Shown piece by piece: positions 1 to 12,017 of a stretch of DNA of 64,000 bases; position 1 is the stretch's first letter, and each line of letters starts with the position of its first letter. Location of the stretch: NCBI RefSeq assembly GCF_023065955.2, contig NW_026622874.1:26655772-26719771 (forward strand). Direction: 5' to 3'. The notes beneath the pieces were generated by a model. It was not told where the DNA came from, did no database searches, and was given only the letters and a program-made list of their open reading frames with translations. The position numbers were made by a program, and so were the translations under genes. This DNA comes from Ursus arctos (Eukaryota > Chordata > Mammalia > Carnivora > Ursidae).

Positions 1-226
1 TCCTGAATGGGATTAGTGCCCTTATAAAAGAGTCTCCAGAGAACTCCCTTCTGCCACATGAGGGTACAATGAGGAAATGGTTCTTTGCAACTTAGAAGAG
101 GACCCCTACTAGTAACTAACTATACTGGCATCCCAATCTCAGACTTTTAGCCTCCAGAACTGTGAGAAATCAATTGTTTATAAGCCACCCAGTCTATGGT
201 ATTCTGGCAACCCAAACTGACTACAG
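1..226 (+). mobile_element. MaLR-type LTR, 3' part, cut by window start
   Basis: The stretch has the hallmark order of the 3' half of ERVL-MaLR LTRs (MST/MLT1 group): a TTATAAAAGAG box near 24, then cctccagaactgtgaga near 155, then aagccacccagtctatgg near 182. It ends around 226. Only the right end is in the window, so length, TSD and subfamily cannot be judged. It is a non-coding relic; the window's other MaLR copies show the same tail phrase. Confidence 0.7.
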
Positions 227-572
227 CACTCTATTATGCCAACACATCACAGTGGCTGTCTATGCTGGTGGGGTAATCAGATGATCTGAAGAATGTGCCA
301 GATATTTTTACTTCTGTATATTTTTACATTGTTCAATAAGTATGTATCTGTTATATAAGTAAATAAATGAAGATCCCCCTCCCCCAAATAACTTGTACGG
401 AGTGGTAGCTATAAAGAACAAAAAGAACCAGCGAGTTGTTGTCTATATCTTTTGGGCCTCAGGAGAATGTCTGAGAAGACCTGTTTCCCTCCCATGACCC
501 GCCACCGCCTACCAACACCCTGTTTCCAGTCAGCTCTCCAGGAGTGCACTTGTGCAAACAGGAGAGTGGAAA

Positions 573-706
573 GGAATGTTTGAGAAGGTCTTTCTGCCTC
601 GCCTTTGTTCCAGTGAACAAAATCTTTGCTAGAGTGCAGATGTGTCCCTGAGATGGTCATCTTTGAAGGGAATAAGCACTCTACAGGAAGCCAGTGGAAG
701 CATTTT
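573..706 (+). repeat. Inverted repeat arm A (134 bp)
   Basis: Read on +, this segment aligns without gaps to the reverse complement of 1719-1852: I count 20 mismatches in 134 bases, about 85 percent identity. The best conserved core is gtgaacaaaatctttgctag (both arms). Similarity stops abruptly at both ends. I do not recognise the family. It could be two copies of one old repeat inserted in opposite directions, or the terminal arms of a DNA transposon with about 1 kb between them. Confidence 0.8.
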
Positions 707-1718
707 GCTTAGACATTTTTACACGATTTTATAATTATTTACTAAGTGGCATCCTTGAGTAATGTAAAAATAAGATGGGCTTTCAGCAATAAGTAAGGAA
801 GTAGGCGGGCTTGCCGGCAGCCTGATCCAAACCACGGAGCAAGAACCTGAAGGAGACAGTAGTCAGCTTCTAAAAGGCTCTTGTTGCAGAAGTTCAGTAG
901 GCTTATGTATAAGCATCTGGGTTAGTCTTGAGTTTTCAAAGCGTAAAGCCAGAGATCAAGCACTGTGGCTTGTCTTTGTTTGTAGGTCATAAACTTCTTT
1001 TTCATTTTATGGCGCCTTAAAGCATCAAAAGTCGTTGATAAAAACATGATTTCTTATGCCATCTTAAGAAACCTAACCTGTGAAAAATTAAACTAGTTGT
1101 TTCTTACTAAGACTCTTTTTGGACATTATAGATATATAATTCTTATTTTAAATTAAAAGAGAAAAAAGTTTTTTTTAGAAACTCCCCCCCAAATCCGAGG
1201 TTTTGTGGCTGCTCTGATTCAATTTCTTTTAGGAAAACAACATTGCCATTGCTGGAAATTCACAAGTAAAATCTTCCATTAAGCAGAGGGAAATTGTTTT
1301 TCTATTACACACAAAGAGCTATAGCATAAATCACTGTGCTTTTAGTCTTGCTCAGTAGCTGCTCACAGGGAACATCATCTTCCTTCGACTTTCTCAGGTA
1401 ACAGCTTGAAACTTACCACAGAGGAAGCCTTCACTCTCTAAGATTCTGGGAGAATCAGTGTTGAAGAACTCGTTTTGATGAACTCCTTAGAGACTAAGGA
1501 TTCATCAGTGTTAGCCAACGGAAACTCACTTGGTTCTTTAGAAATGTCATTTATTCTCTTGACTCTTTTGCTCCAGTGGGCAATTTGTGGCAAAAGACAA
1601 ACCAGTGGGCGTCTAAGTGAACAAGGAATGGTATAAATCCATGCATTAAATGCATTGCTTTGATCAGCTTTTACAAATGATTTACCATTCCATTTGATTT
1701 TTCCTTTGGGAAATTGGA

Positions 1719-1852
1719 AAAATGCTTCCACTGCCTTCTGGCACAGTTCTTGTTTGCTTCAAGGACAACCACCTCAGGAACACACCTGCACTCTAGCAAA
1801 GATTTTGTTCACCGGAACAAAGGGGAGGCGGAAAGACATTCTGAAACATTCC
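1719..1852 (-). repeat. Inverted repeat arm B (134 bp)
   Basis: This is the reverse-complement partner of 573-706, 1012 bases away. Both arms are exactly 134 bp with no gap, so they diverged by substitution only. Outside the arms the flanks do not match, and no direct duplication longer than a few A residues is visible at the outer ends. Confidence 0.8.
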
Positions 1853-2765
1853 AAACTGCTTGAAACAAGCTGTGTATTAACAGACCTTCTTGTATGTTAG
1901 ATCATTCTAATCACAATGTCTGCTAATGCCTTTTGTGAACAGGAACCTTTGTAACTTTAGCAAGGGGGAAGTAATGACATCAACAGCTTTTACTGGATCT
2001 CAAAAATATATAATTGTCAGCAGCATGACAATTTTTTACATCAGTAACAAGATGGGTATTTTTTGGTGAATACAGGAAACTGCTTTTAAGTTTATCTGCA
2101 AAACAAGAATCAATTTGCAAAACATTTTGTTTTTGGAGCTGGATTTTTAGCTTTAGTGCAAAGGTCATGCAAAACAAAGCAAGCTAAGAGCAAAATGAAC
2201 ACAAAACAAATCAAGGTACATTTTTACTGGAAGGAGTTGTCAGAGACTGTCAGAGTGTCTGAGATTTTACTCTACTTACAAACTCCTAAGCTTTATGGGT
2301 GCTGGCTGAACACATGAGACTCCTGGGTCAGAGATGAAGGCCTCATTATTACTACAGCAGTAGCAGTAGCCAGGGTATCTGCATTTTTGTGCTGATTCCC
2401 TGAGGCCCTATTCCCATAGACTAATGTGAAGAGAGCCAAATGACAGCAGCACATCCAGTAGGTTGACTATAAGAAAGGAATCCTGAATTTGGGGCACTCG
2501 AATCTTTTAGAAAGTGCAGTAAGCATGCTTCACTTTTGATCTCAAGTTAGATATTACCTTCATTATACTGAACAGTATGCCTGCCCTTTGCTTCAGAGCA
2601 TTATCTCTGTCTTAGTAGGCTGTGAACAAAACTTCTCTTAGCTCTGGAGGGAGACATTATCTCTACCTTCCAAGGCTGTTTGCTAGGCACAATTCTTGAA
2701 ATAATAGTCTAGAACAAAGGGCAGACAGTGACTCACTTGTAAGATGTATGGAAATCTCACTGACA

Positions 2766-2975
2766 GGGCGTGTCGGTGGCTCAGTCTGTTAAGCATCTGA
2801 CTCTTGATTTTAGCTCAGGTCATGATCTCAGGGTCATGAGATTGAGCCCCATGTCAGGCTCTGCACTCAGCGGGGAGTCTGCTTGAGATTCTCTCTCACC
2901 ATCTCTGTGTGCCCCCTGCCCCCATGCTCTTTCTTTCTCTCTAAGATAAATAAATACATAAACCTTGAAAAAAGA
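2766..2975 (+). mobile_element. CAN-SINE (SINEC), older copy
   Basis: A tRNA-Lys-like head (ggtggctcagtctgttaag) is followed by the B-box area near 2825-2850, a CT-rich body and an A-rich tail (aaataaatacataaacc). The head is degraded (ggcgtgtcggtgg). It is followed within about 5 bases by a second SINE in the same direction. The word aagatgtatgg lies at 2741-2751 and again just after the tail, but extra bases separate it from the head, so it is only a possible TSD. Confidence 0.88.
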
Positions 2976-2979
2976 TGTA

Positions 2980-3175
2980 TGGGGCTCATGGGTAACTTAG
3001 TTGGTTAAGTGTCTGCCTTCGGCCCAGGTCATGATCCCAGAGTTCTGGGATAGAGCCCTGCGTCAGGCTCCCTGCTCAGTGGGGAGTCTACTCCCTCTCT
3101 TCTGCCCTTTCCCCCACTTGTGTTCTTTCACTCACTCTCTCTCAAATAAATAAATAAATAAAAATTTTAAAAAAG
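2980..3175 (+). mobile_element. CAN-SINE (SINEC), tandem with the previous one
   Basis: A second head-to-tail SINEC copy: ggctcatgggtaacttag head, gtctgccttcggcccaggtc body, CT-rich region with cactcactctctctc and an (AAAT)n tail ending in AAAAAAGG. The head is diverged, with aacttag in place of ggctcag. The pair probably arose by insertion of one SINE into the A-rich tail of the other. Confidence 0.88.
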
Positions 3176-4691
3176 GTGGCTAGTAATGTGAGAGATGAGA
3201 AATGGGGGGTAGATTTGGCAGGATGGTGGTGTAGGATGCATCTCTCTGTCCATGGACACACCAAATCTACAGCTACAGTATGGATCATTTCCCTCAGAAA
3301 AAGATCTGAGAACTAGGTGAACTGCTCTTGCACAAAAAAGGATAAAAAGACCACATTGAGAGCGATAGGAGAGAGACAGAGAGAGACTGGGGGTTGGTAT
3401 TTCTGAGCTCCAGGGGAATGCAACAATTGGAAAGACAGTTCTTGACAGGCTATCACCTTCATGGCGTTGCACAGAAAGAGGACTGAATTACAACCCATTC
3501 TTCCTGTAAAAAAGGCCTGTTTACTAAGCCTGGCACCTCAGCTTGCGAGAGGCTTCAGGTTTCTCACACTAGAGGCTCCAGAGGCACCCCTAGGGGATAT
3601 TAACAGGGAGAACCCATTTTTGACACCCTCTTGGCCTTGCTGCAGCTCAACAAAACCTCCCAGAAAGGAGCTTATACACTTGTCAGGAGCCCTGATTTTT
3701 GAAACTGTCGCCCAAGAGATAGTTCCAGATCTCCTGGTCTGGAGGCCAGAGTAGGGAATACAATTGTGGCCCCACAGGACTGAAATATTTGCACACTTTA
3801 AAAGCTGCTGCCTGAGAGTCAGTCTTTCAATTAATCTGAAACTAGGTGCTAAATGAGATTCCTCACCTTGGAACACTGACAGATCCTGGCACACCCTCAA
3901 CAATGGGGTCATATCAAGAATAAACCAGGCAGTTAAGATAATCACAAAGTTTCAAGAGAAAACGAAGAGCTAGGGTGAGGTTGAAAGAGAAGTCTCACCA
4001 CCTATACAATATAACTCATTCAAGACTGAGAGAGGTAACGTTTCACCTAATACATAGAAGTAAACACAGAGTCAAGCAAAATGAGGGAATAGAGAAATAC
4101 ATACTAAACAAAAGAATAAGAGAAAACCTCAGAAATAGACCTTAATGACATGGAGATAAATCTACTGGATAAAGAATTCAAAATAATGGTCATAAAGATA
4201 CTCACTGAACATGGGAGAAGAATGGAGGAACAGTGTGAGAACGTGAACAAAGAAAAAGTATAAGAAAGTACCAAACAGAAGTCACAGAGCTAAAGAAAAC
4301 AAGAACTGAACTAAAAAATACACTGTGGAGTGGGGTGGTGTTGGTGTTCAACAGCAGACTAGATGACAGAAAAGACTAGAAGAGTAAACTGGAAGACAAA
4401 GGAATGGAACTCACCTAGACAGAGCAGGAAAAAGAAAGATGAGTTAAAAAAAAATAAAGATAACTTAAAGGACCTATAAGACAACATCAAGTAAAATAAC
4501 ATTTGTGTTAGAGGGGGTCCCAGGAGAAGAGAGAGAGAGAGAGGGACAGAAAACTTACTTGAAGAAATAATGGCTGAAAACTTCTCTAACCTAGGAAAGG
4601 AAGCCTAGAGAGTTCCAAATAAGATGAACCCAAAAAGATCCATGCCAAGACACATTATAAATAAGATGTCAACACTTAACTATGAAGAGAG

Positions 4692-4695
<4 letters not shown>

Positions 4696-4732
<37 letters not shown>

Positions 4733-4893
4733 TTTGACAGAGAGAGAGAGAGACAGCCAGCGAGAGAGGGAACACAAACAGGGGGAGTGGGAGAGGAGCA
4801 GGGAGCCCGATGCGGGGCTCCATCCTGGGACTCTGGGATCACACCCTGAGCCGAAGGCAGACGCTTAACGACTGAGCCACCCAGGCGCCCCTA
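4696..4893 (-). mobile_element. CAN-SINE, young subfamily, in L1 ORF1
   Basis: Reverse-oriented SINEC: (ATTT)n tail at 4696-4735, gacagccagcgagagaggg inner segment, and head complement ctgagccacccaggcgcccc at the right end. The TSD is aagagagaatt at 4685-4695 and 4894-4904. It split the ORF1 of the surrounding L1 after that element was already fixed. Confidence 0.95.
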
Positions 4894-5061
4894 AAGAGAG
4901 AATTTTAAAGGCAGCAAGAGAAAAACAAATTGTTATATACAAGGGAAACCCCATAAGGCTATCAGCAGATTTCTCAACAGAAACATTGCAGGGCAGAAGG
5001 GAGTGACATGACATCCTCACAGTGCTTAAAGGAAAATACTTCTGACACAAAATACGCTCTG

Positions 5062-5099
<38 letters not shown>

Positions 5100-5484
5100 T
5101 CTAAGTGAAATGAGTCAGATTGAGAAGGACAAATACATATGATTTCACTCATGGAATGTAAAGAACAATGGGATGAATAAAATTTATCTCCCTATAAATA
5201 CAAAGAAAAAAACTGATGCTTGCCAGAGGGAAGGGTGGATATGGGGATGGGCAAAATGGGTGAAGGGAAGTGGGAGATAAAAGCCTACAGTTATGAAATG
5301 AATAAGTCATGGGAATAAAAAGCACAACATAGGCCAATGATATGGTGGTAGCGTTATATGGGGACAGATGTAGCTTCACTTGTGGTGAGCATAGTGTAAC
5401 ATGTAGAAAAGTTGAATCATTATGTTGTACACCTGAAGCTAATGTAACTTTGTGTGCCAACTATAGTCATAAAAAAAAAATAAA
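5062..5484 (+). mobile_element. 5'-truncated L1 3' end inside L1 ORF1
   Basis: Starts with (TG)n, then carries the standard carnivore L1 3' region: aagtgaaatgagtcag near 5103, the gcttgccagagggaag zone near 5219, ttgtacacctgaagctaatg near 5425, and a poly-A tail ending near 5484. Imperfect TSD: caaaatacgctct before and ccaaatactctac after. ORF1 of the host L1 continues immediately afterwards (tggcaagattatcattcag near 5508). Confidence 0.85.
5063..5097 (+). repeat. (TG)n microsatellite
   Basis: Uninterrupted TG dinucleotides at the 5' edge of the inserted L1 tail, about 17 units. Likely polymorphic. Confidence 0.95.
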
Positions 5485-7198
5485 AACCCACCCCAAATAC
5501 TCTACCTGGCAAGATTATCATTCAGTATGGATGGAGAGAGAAAGAGTTTTTCAGACAAGTGAAAGCTAAAGGAGTTTATCACCACTAAACCAACCTTACA
5601 AGAAATGATGGACATTTTTAAGCTAAAAAGAAACCACCATTAACAACAAAAAAAATTTACAAAAGTGAAAATCTCACTAGAAAAGGTAAATTTACAGTAT
5701 AGATAGTAGATTAATCACTATAAAGCTACTATGAAAGTTAAAAGGCAATAGTAGTAAATTAACTAAAATTACAATAATTATTAAAAGTTACATAAAATAA
5801 AAAGATATAAAATGTGAAAACGAAAACATGTAACATGGGGGAGAAGAGTAAAATAGTATTTTGGAATGTGTTAAAGTTACTATCAACTTAAAATAGACTT
5901 ATATTCGTAGGATGATATATGTGAACCTCACAGTAACCACAAACCAAACACTTATGGTAGATACAGAAAACACAGTGAGAAGATATCTGACCATAAGGTT
6001 GAAGAAAATCATCAAACCATAAGGGGAGAGAGAAAGAGTAAAAGAAAGGAACAGAGAGTAACTATAAGAACAGCCGGAAAACAATGAACAAAACGAGAAT
6101 AAATACATACCTATCAGTAATCACTTTAAATATAAATGGACTAAAGTCTCTAGTCCAAAGACATAGAGTGGCTGAATGGCTAAAGAAAACCCCACAACGT
6201 ATCTATATACTGCCTATAAGAGCTTCACTTCAGAAGTCAGGACGCATATAGATTGAAAGTGAGGGGATGGAAAAAGATATTCATGAAAATGTAAATGAAA
6301 GCCAATGTAGCTATACTCATATCAGACAAAAGAGAGTTTAAAACAAAGACTGTAATAAAATGATATAAAATTTATAAATATATATACATCCAACATTGGA
6401 GCACCAGCATATACCAAGCAAATATTAACAGACCTAAAGGGAAAAATTGACAGCAATATAATAATAGTTGGGGACTTTAAGACCCTACTTACATCAGTGA
6501 ATAGATCATCTAGACAGAAAATCAATAAGGCAGCATAGGTCTTAAATGACACATTACACCAAATGGACTTAATAGATATACACAGAAAACAAAAGAATTA
6601 TATCCCCCAAATTACGGGATGCAGCAAAAACAGTTCGAAGAGGGAAGTTTATAGCAATACAAGCCTACCTCAAGAAACAAGAGAAATCTCAAGTAAAGAA
6701 TTTACCTTTACATCTAAAGGTACTAGGAAAAGAGGAACAAATGAAGCCCAAAGTTAGTAGAAGGAAGGAAATAATATCAGCAGAAATAAATAAAGATTAA
6801 AAAGACAATGGAAAAGATCAATACAACCAAGAGCTTGTTTTTTGAAGAGATTAAAAAAAATTGACAAGCCTTTAGCTAGACTCAACAAGGAAAGAATAGG
6901 GCTCAAATTTAAAAATTCAGATATGAAAGAGGAGTTACAACTGATACCACAGAGTATCATCAGAGATTACCATGAACAATTATATAACAACAAAATTGGG
7001 CAACCTAGAAGATGGATCAAGTCCTAGAGACTTACAGTCTTCCAAGACTGAATCATGAAAAAATAGAAAATCTGAATAAACAGATTACTAGTAAGGAAAC
7101 TGATTCAGTAATCAAAAATCTCCCAACACACAAAACTCTGGGACCAGATGGCTTCACTGGTAAATCCTACCATTCAAAGATGTAATACCTATCCTTCT

Positions 7199-7411
7199 TG
7201 GGGCACCTGGGTGGCTCAGTCGGTTAAGTATCCAACTCTTGATTTCGGCTCCGGTCATGATCTCAGGGTTGTAGGATCGAGCCCTGTATCGGCCTGTGGG
7301 CTCAGTGGAGAGCCTGCTCCAGGATTCTCTTTCTCCCTCTTTCCTTCACCCCTTCCCCTCCACTCACATACTCTCTCTTTCCCTAAAATAAATGAATAAA
7401 TCTTTTTTAAA
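7199..7411 (+). mobile_element. CAN-SINE in L1 ORF2
   Basis: Intact head (ggcacctgggtggctcag), B-box area gggttgtaggatcgagccc, CT-rich body and A-rich tail. TSD: aatacctatcctt at 7184-7196 and aatacctctcctt at 7412-7424 (one mismatch). It interrupts the ORF2 of the + L1; host sequence resumes cleanly on the right. Confidence 0.95.
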
Positions 7412-8449
7412 AATACCTCTCCTTAAACTCTTCCAAAAAATTGAAGAGTAGGGAATGCTCCCAAACTCATTTCATGAGGATAGCATTACGCTGATACCAA
7501 ACCAAATAGGGGCACCACATACACATGTGCAAAAATTATAAGCTAATATCTGACAAACATAGATGCAAAAATCTTCAACAAAATATTACCAAACCAAATT
7601 CAACAATACATTAAAAGAATCATAGACCATGATCAAGTGGTATATATTCCAGGGATGCAAGGATATTTCAACATCCACAAATCAATTAATGTGATATACC
7701 ATGTTAACAAAATGAAGGATAAATATAGTCATAGAAAAAACTTTTGACAAAATTCAACATCCATTTATGATAAAATGCTCAACAAAGTGGGTATGGAGAA
7801 AACATACCTCAATGTAATAAAGGCCATATAGGATAAACACACAGCTAATATTATACTCAACAGTGAAAAGGTGAAACCTTTTTTTCTAAGAAACAAGACA
7901 AGGATGCCCACTCTCATCACTTTTTAAAAAATTTTAATTCCAGTGTAGTTAACATACAGTATTAGTCTCAGATGTACAATATAGTGATTCAACAATTCTA
8001 GACATTACTCAGTGCTCATCAAGATAAGCATACTCTTAATACCCTTAATACCTATTTCACCTATCCGCTCACCCACCTCCCCTCTGGTAACCATCAGTTT
8101 CTCATCTATAGTTGAGTCTGTTTTTTGGTTTGTCTTTTTTTCTTTGTTCATTTGTTTTGTTTCTTAAATTCCATGCGAGTGAAATCATATGATATTTATC
8201 TTTCTCTGACTTATTTCACTTAGCATCATACTTTCTAGATCTATGCGTATTGTTGCAAATGGCAAGATTCCATTCTTTTTCATGGCTAAGTACTGTTTTC
8301 TTTACCCATTCATCTACTGATGGACACTCGGGCCACTTCCATAATTTGGCTATTATAAATAATGCTGCAATAAGCATAGGGGTGCATATATCCTTTTGAA
8401 TTAGTATTTCATGTTCCTTGGGTAAATACCAAAGAGTGGAATTACTGGA

Positions 8450-9713
8450 TCATATGGTAATTTTATTTTTAACTTTTGGGGGAACTCCCATAGCGTTTTC
8501 CATAGTGGCTGTACCAGCTTCCATTCCCACCAACAGTGCACAAGTTTCCCCTTTTCTCCACATCTGCATCAACACTTTGTTTCTTGTGTTTTTGATTTTA
8601 GCCATTCTGACAGGTGTGAGGTGATCTCTCATTGTGGTTTTGATTTTCATTTCTCTGGTGATGAGTGATGTTGAACATCTTTTCATGTGTCTGTTGGCCA
8701 TCTGGATGTCTTCTTTGGAGAAATGTCTGTTTATGTTCTCTGCTTATTTTAAAATTGGATTATTTGTGTTTTTGGTGTTGAGTTGTATATGTTCTTTTTC
8801 TCTTTTGGATACTAACCCTTTATTGGATATGTCATTTGCAAATATCTTCTCCCATTCAGTAGGTTGCCTCTTAGTTTTGTTGATTGTTTCCTTCCTTGTG
8901 CAGAAGCTTTTAATTTTGATGTAGTCCCAGTAGTTCATTTTTGCTATTTTTTCCCTTGCCTCAGGAGACGTATTTAGAAAGTTGTTACAGCTAATGTCAG
9001 AGACATTACTGCTTGTGTTCTGTTCCAGGATTTTTATGGTTTCAGATCTTATAGTTAGGTACTTCATCCATTTTGAGTCTATTTTTATGTAAGAAAGTGA
9101 TCCAGTTTCATTCTGTTGCATATACTGTGTAGTTTTCCCATATAATATAATTGTGGGCTTATTTCTGGATTTTCTGTTCTGTTCCATTGGTTCATGTGTC
9201 TGTTTTTGTGCCAGTATCATACTGTTTTGATTACTTCAGCTTTGTAGTATAACTTGAAATCATAATTGTGTTACCTCCAGTTTTGTTTTTCTTTTTCAAG
9301 ATTGGTTTGGCTATTCGGGCTCTTTTGTGGTCCCATACAAATTGTAGGATTGTTTCTTCCAGTTCTGTGAAATATGCTATTGGTATTTTGATAGGGATTG
9401 CATTAAATGTGTAGATTGCTTTGGGTAGTATGGACATTTTAACTGTATTAACTCTTCTAATGCATGAGCTTAGTATATCTTTTCCATTTTTTGGTTCATC
9501 TTCAATTTTATTCATCAGTGTTTTACAGTTTTCAGAGCACAGGTCTTTCACCTCCTTGCTTATGCTTATTCCTGGGTATTTTGTTATTTTTGGTGCAATT
9601 GTAAGTGGGATTGTTTTCTTAATTTCTCTTTCTGCTGCTTCATTATAAATGTATAGACATGCAATGGATTCCTCTGTATATTGATTTTGTATCTGTGAAC
9701 TTATTGAATTCAT
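8450..9713 (-). pseudogene. L1 ORF2 C-terminal region, broken
   Basis: Three adjoining minus-strand frames (9231-9713, 8744-9220, 8450-8701) give typical post-RT ORF2 peptide. Examples are [20 protein letters not shown] in the first, [20 protein letters not shown] and [19 protein letters not shown] in the second, and [20 protein letters not shown] in the third. Frame changes and stops separate them, so no complete product is possible. Confidence 0.85.
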
Positions 9714-10310
9714 TGATCAATTCCAATATTTTTTGGTGGAGTCTTTAGGATTTTCTATATAGTATCATGTGAGCTGCAAATAGTGAAAGCTTTACTTCTT
9801 CCTTATCAATTTAGATGCCTTTTATTCCTTTCCTTTGTGTCATTGTTGTGGCTAGGACTTCCAGGACTATGTTAAATGAAAGTGGTGAGAGTGGACATCC
9901 TTGTCTTGTTCCTGACCTTAGGGGAAAAGCTTTCAGGTTTTCACCGTTAGGTATGATGTTAGCTGAGGATTTGTCACATATGCCCTTTATTATGTTGAGG
10001 TATATTCTCTCTAGGTCTCTTTTGTTGAGGGTTTTTTTAAAATTATGAATGTGTGTTGTACTTTGTGAATGCTTTCTCTGCAGTAATTGAAATGATCATG
10101 TGGTTTTTATCCTTTCTCTTGTTGATGTGATGTATCAGGTTGATTGCAAATATTGAACCAGTCTTGCATCCCAGGAATAAATCCCATGCTAATGGTGGTA
10201 AATGATTTTTTTAATGTATTGTTGGATTTGGTTTGCTTATATTATATAGAGGATTTTTCCATCTATGTTCATCAGAGATATTGGCTTGTAGTTCTCTGTT
10301 TTTAAAAAAT

Positions 10311-10502
10311 AGAGGTGGCTCAGTTGGTTTGGCATCTGCCTTTGGCTCATATCATGATCCCAGGGTCCTGGGATCGAGTCCCGCATTGGGCTCTCTGCTC
10401 TGCAGAGAGCCTGCTTTTCCCTCTCGCTCTGCCTGCCTCTTCCCCCACTTGTGCTCTCTCTCTCTCTGTGTCAAGTAAATAAATAAATAAATAAAATCTT
10501 AA
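10311..10502 (+). mobile_element. CAN-SINE, left member of an inverted pair
   Basis: Head lacks its first bases (starts at gaggtggctcagttgg). Body with tgatcccagggtcctggga, CT-rich run and (AAAT)n tail ending aaaatctta. It abuts the opposite-strand SINE at 10503 with no spacer. Both sit inside the minus-strand L1. Confidence 0.92.
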
Positions 10503-10695
10503 AGATTTATTTATTTGAGAGAGAGAGAGAGATAGAGTGTAGGCCGGGGGAGGAGCAGAGGGAAAGGGACAAGCAGACCCCATGCTGAGTTCAGAGCTCT
10601 ATGTGGGGCTTAATCTCATGACCCTGAGATCATGATCTGAGCCCAAATCAAGAGTGGGACGGTTAACTGACTGAGTGAACCACCCAGGAACCCCA
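10503..10695 (-). mobile_element. CAN-SINE, right member of an inverted pair
   Basis: Starts with agatttatttatttgagag and ends with the degraded head complement gaaccacccaggaacccc. With 10311-10502 it makes a tail-to-tail inverted repeat of about 190 bp per arm sharing the A/T-rich centre. L1 sequence resumes at about 10696. Confidence 0.92.
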
Positions 10696-12017
10696 TGCAT
10701 TTCTCTATATTTTAGTATCTTATCTGGTTTTGGTATCTGGGTAGTGCTGGCCTCATAGAATGAATTTAGATGTTTTCCTCCCTCTTTTATTTTTTAGAAT
10801 AGTTTGAGAATAATAGGTATTAAGCTTTAATGTTTGGTAGTATTCACCTGTGAAGCCATGTGCTCTTAGACTTGTTTGTTCAGAGTGTTTCAATGACTGA
10901 TTCAGTTTTGTTGCTGGTCATCATTGTGTTCAAATTTTTCTATTTCTTTCTGATTCAGTTGTGGGAAGTTATATGTTTCTAGGAATTTATGCATTCTTGT
11001 AGGTGGTTGTCCAGTTTGTTGACATTTAATTTTTCATAATATTCTCTTACAATTGTTCACATTTCTGTGGTGTTGGTTGTTTTTCTCCTCTTTTATTTCC
11101 AATTTTATTTGAAGCTCTCTCTCAGGTTTTTTTTTTTTTAATGAGTCTGGCTAAGTGTTTATCAATTTTAAAAAAATCTTTTCAAAGAGCAAGGTCCTGC
11201 TTTCACTGATGTATTCTATTATTTTGTTTCATTCATTTCTGCTCTAATCTTTATTATTTCCTTCCTTCTATGGGTTTTGGCTTTTGTTTTTCTTTTTCTA
11301 GCTCCTTAGATGTAAGGTTAGGTTGTTTATGAGATTTTTCTTGCTTCTTGAGGTAGGCTACAAACTTCCATCTTAGAATAGCATTTGTTGCATCCAAAGG
11401 TTTTGGAATGTTGTGTTTTCACTTTCATTTGTGTCCATGTATTTTTTATTTCCTTTTTGATTTCTTGGTTGACCCATTCATTATTTAGTAGCAAATTATT
11501 TGACCTCCATATTTTTGTGCTGTTTCCAGATTTTTTCTCGTCATTAATTTCTAGTTTCCTAGCCTTGTGGTCAGGAAAGAGGCATGGTGTGACTTCAGTT
11601 TTTGGAATTTGTTGAGACTTGTTTTGTGGCCTAATATGTGATCTATTCTGGAGAATGTTCAATGTGCACTTGAAAAGGATGTGTATTCTGCTGTTTTAGG
11701 ATGGAATGTTCTAATATATCTGTTAGATCCATCTGGTACAATGTGTCATTCAGAGCCACTGTTTCCTTTTCGATTTTCTGTTTGGATGATCTATCTATTA
11801 TGTAAGTGGGGTATTAAAGTCCTCTACTATTATTGTATTACTGTTTACTATTTCCTTTATATTTGTTATTAATTGCTGTATGTATTGGTGCTCCCATTTT
11901 GGGTGGATAAATATTTATAATTGTTACATCTTTTTGTTGGATTTTTCTGTTGATGATAATCTAGTGCCCTTCTTTGTCACTTGTTACAGTCTTTGTTTTA
12001 AAGTCTGTTTTGTCTGA

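Larger units (their letters stand above)
227..2765. other. Unassigned stretch holding an inverted repeat pair
   Basis: I see no gene with supported exon structure and no repeat family I can name, apart from the inverted pair at 573-706 and 1719-1852 annotated separately. The DNA is moderately AT-rich with short A and C runs (for example 1158-1192). An open frame on the minus strand, 1438 to about 1755, is discussed under findings. Confidence 0.6.
3190..7918 (+). mobile_element. Old LINE-1, 5'UTR, ORF1 and ORF2 remains
   Basis: This is a near full-length L1 on +. About 3200-4000 resembles an L1 5'UTR (ggatggtggtgtaggatgc near 3220). About 4080-5560 is a decayed ORF1, including the coiled-coil-like stretch and the conserved C-terminal part (taaggctatcagc near 4955). 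About 5600-7918 covers the ORF1/ORF2 junction and the ORF2 endonuclease and early reverse transcriptase regions. Stops and frameshifts are frequent. It is interrupted by a SINE (4696-4893), an L1 tail (5062-5484) and another SINE (7199-7411). It stops at 7918, where a minus-strand L1 begins; later ORF2 sequence on + resumes at 13415. Confidence 0.85.

Noticed and set aside
2741..2990. aagatgtatgg as target duplication for the 2766 SINE
   Set aside because: About 14 unexplained bases lie between the left word and the SINE head; kept only as a possibility.
3167..3945. Several open frames of 60-135 codons on both strands around 3167-3945
   Set aside because: They overlap each other in an L1 5'UTR and the flanking SINE tail; peptides are low-complexity or serine/leucine-rich and not conserved-looking.
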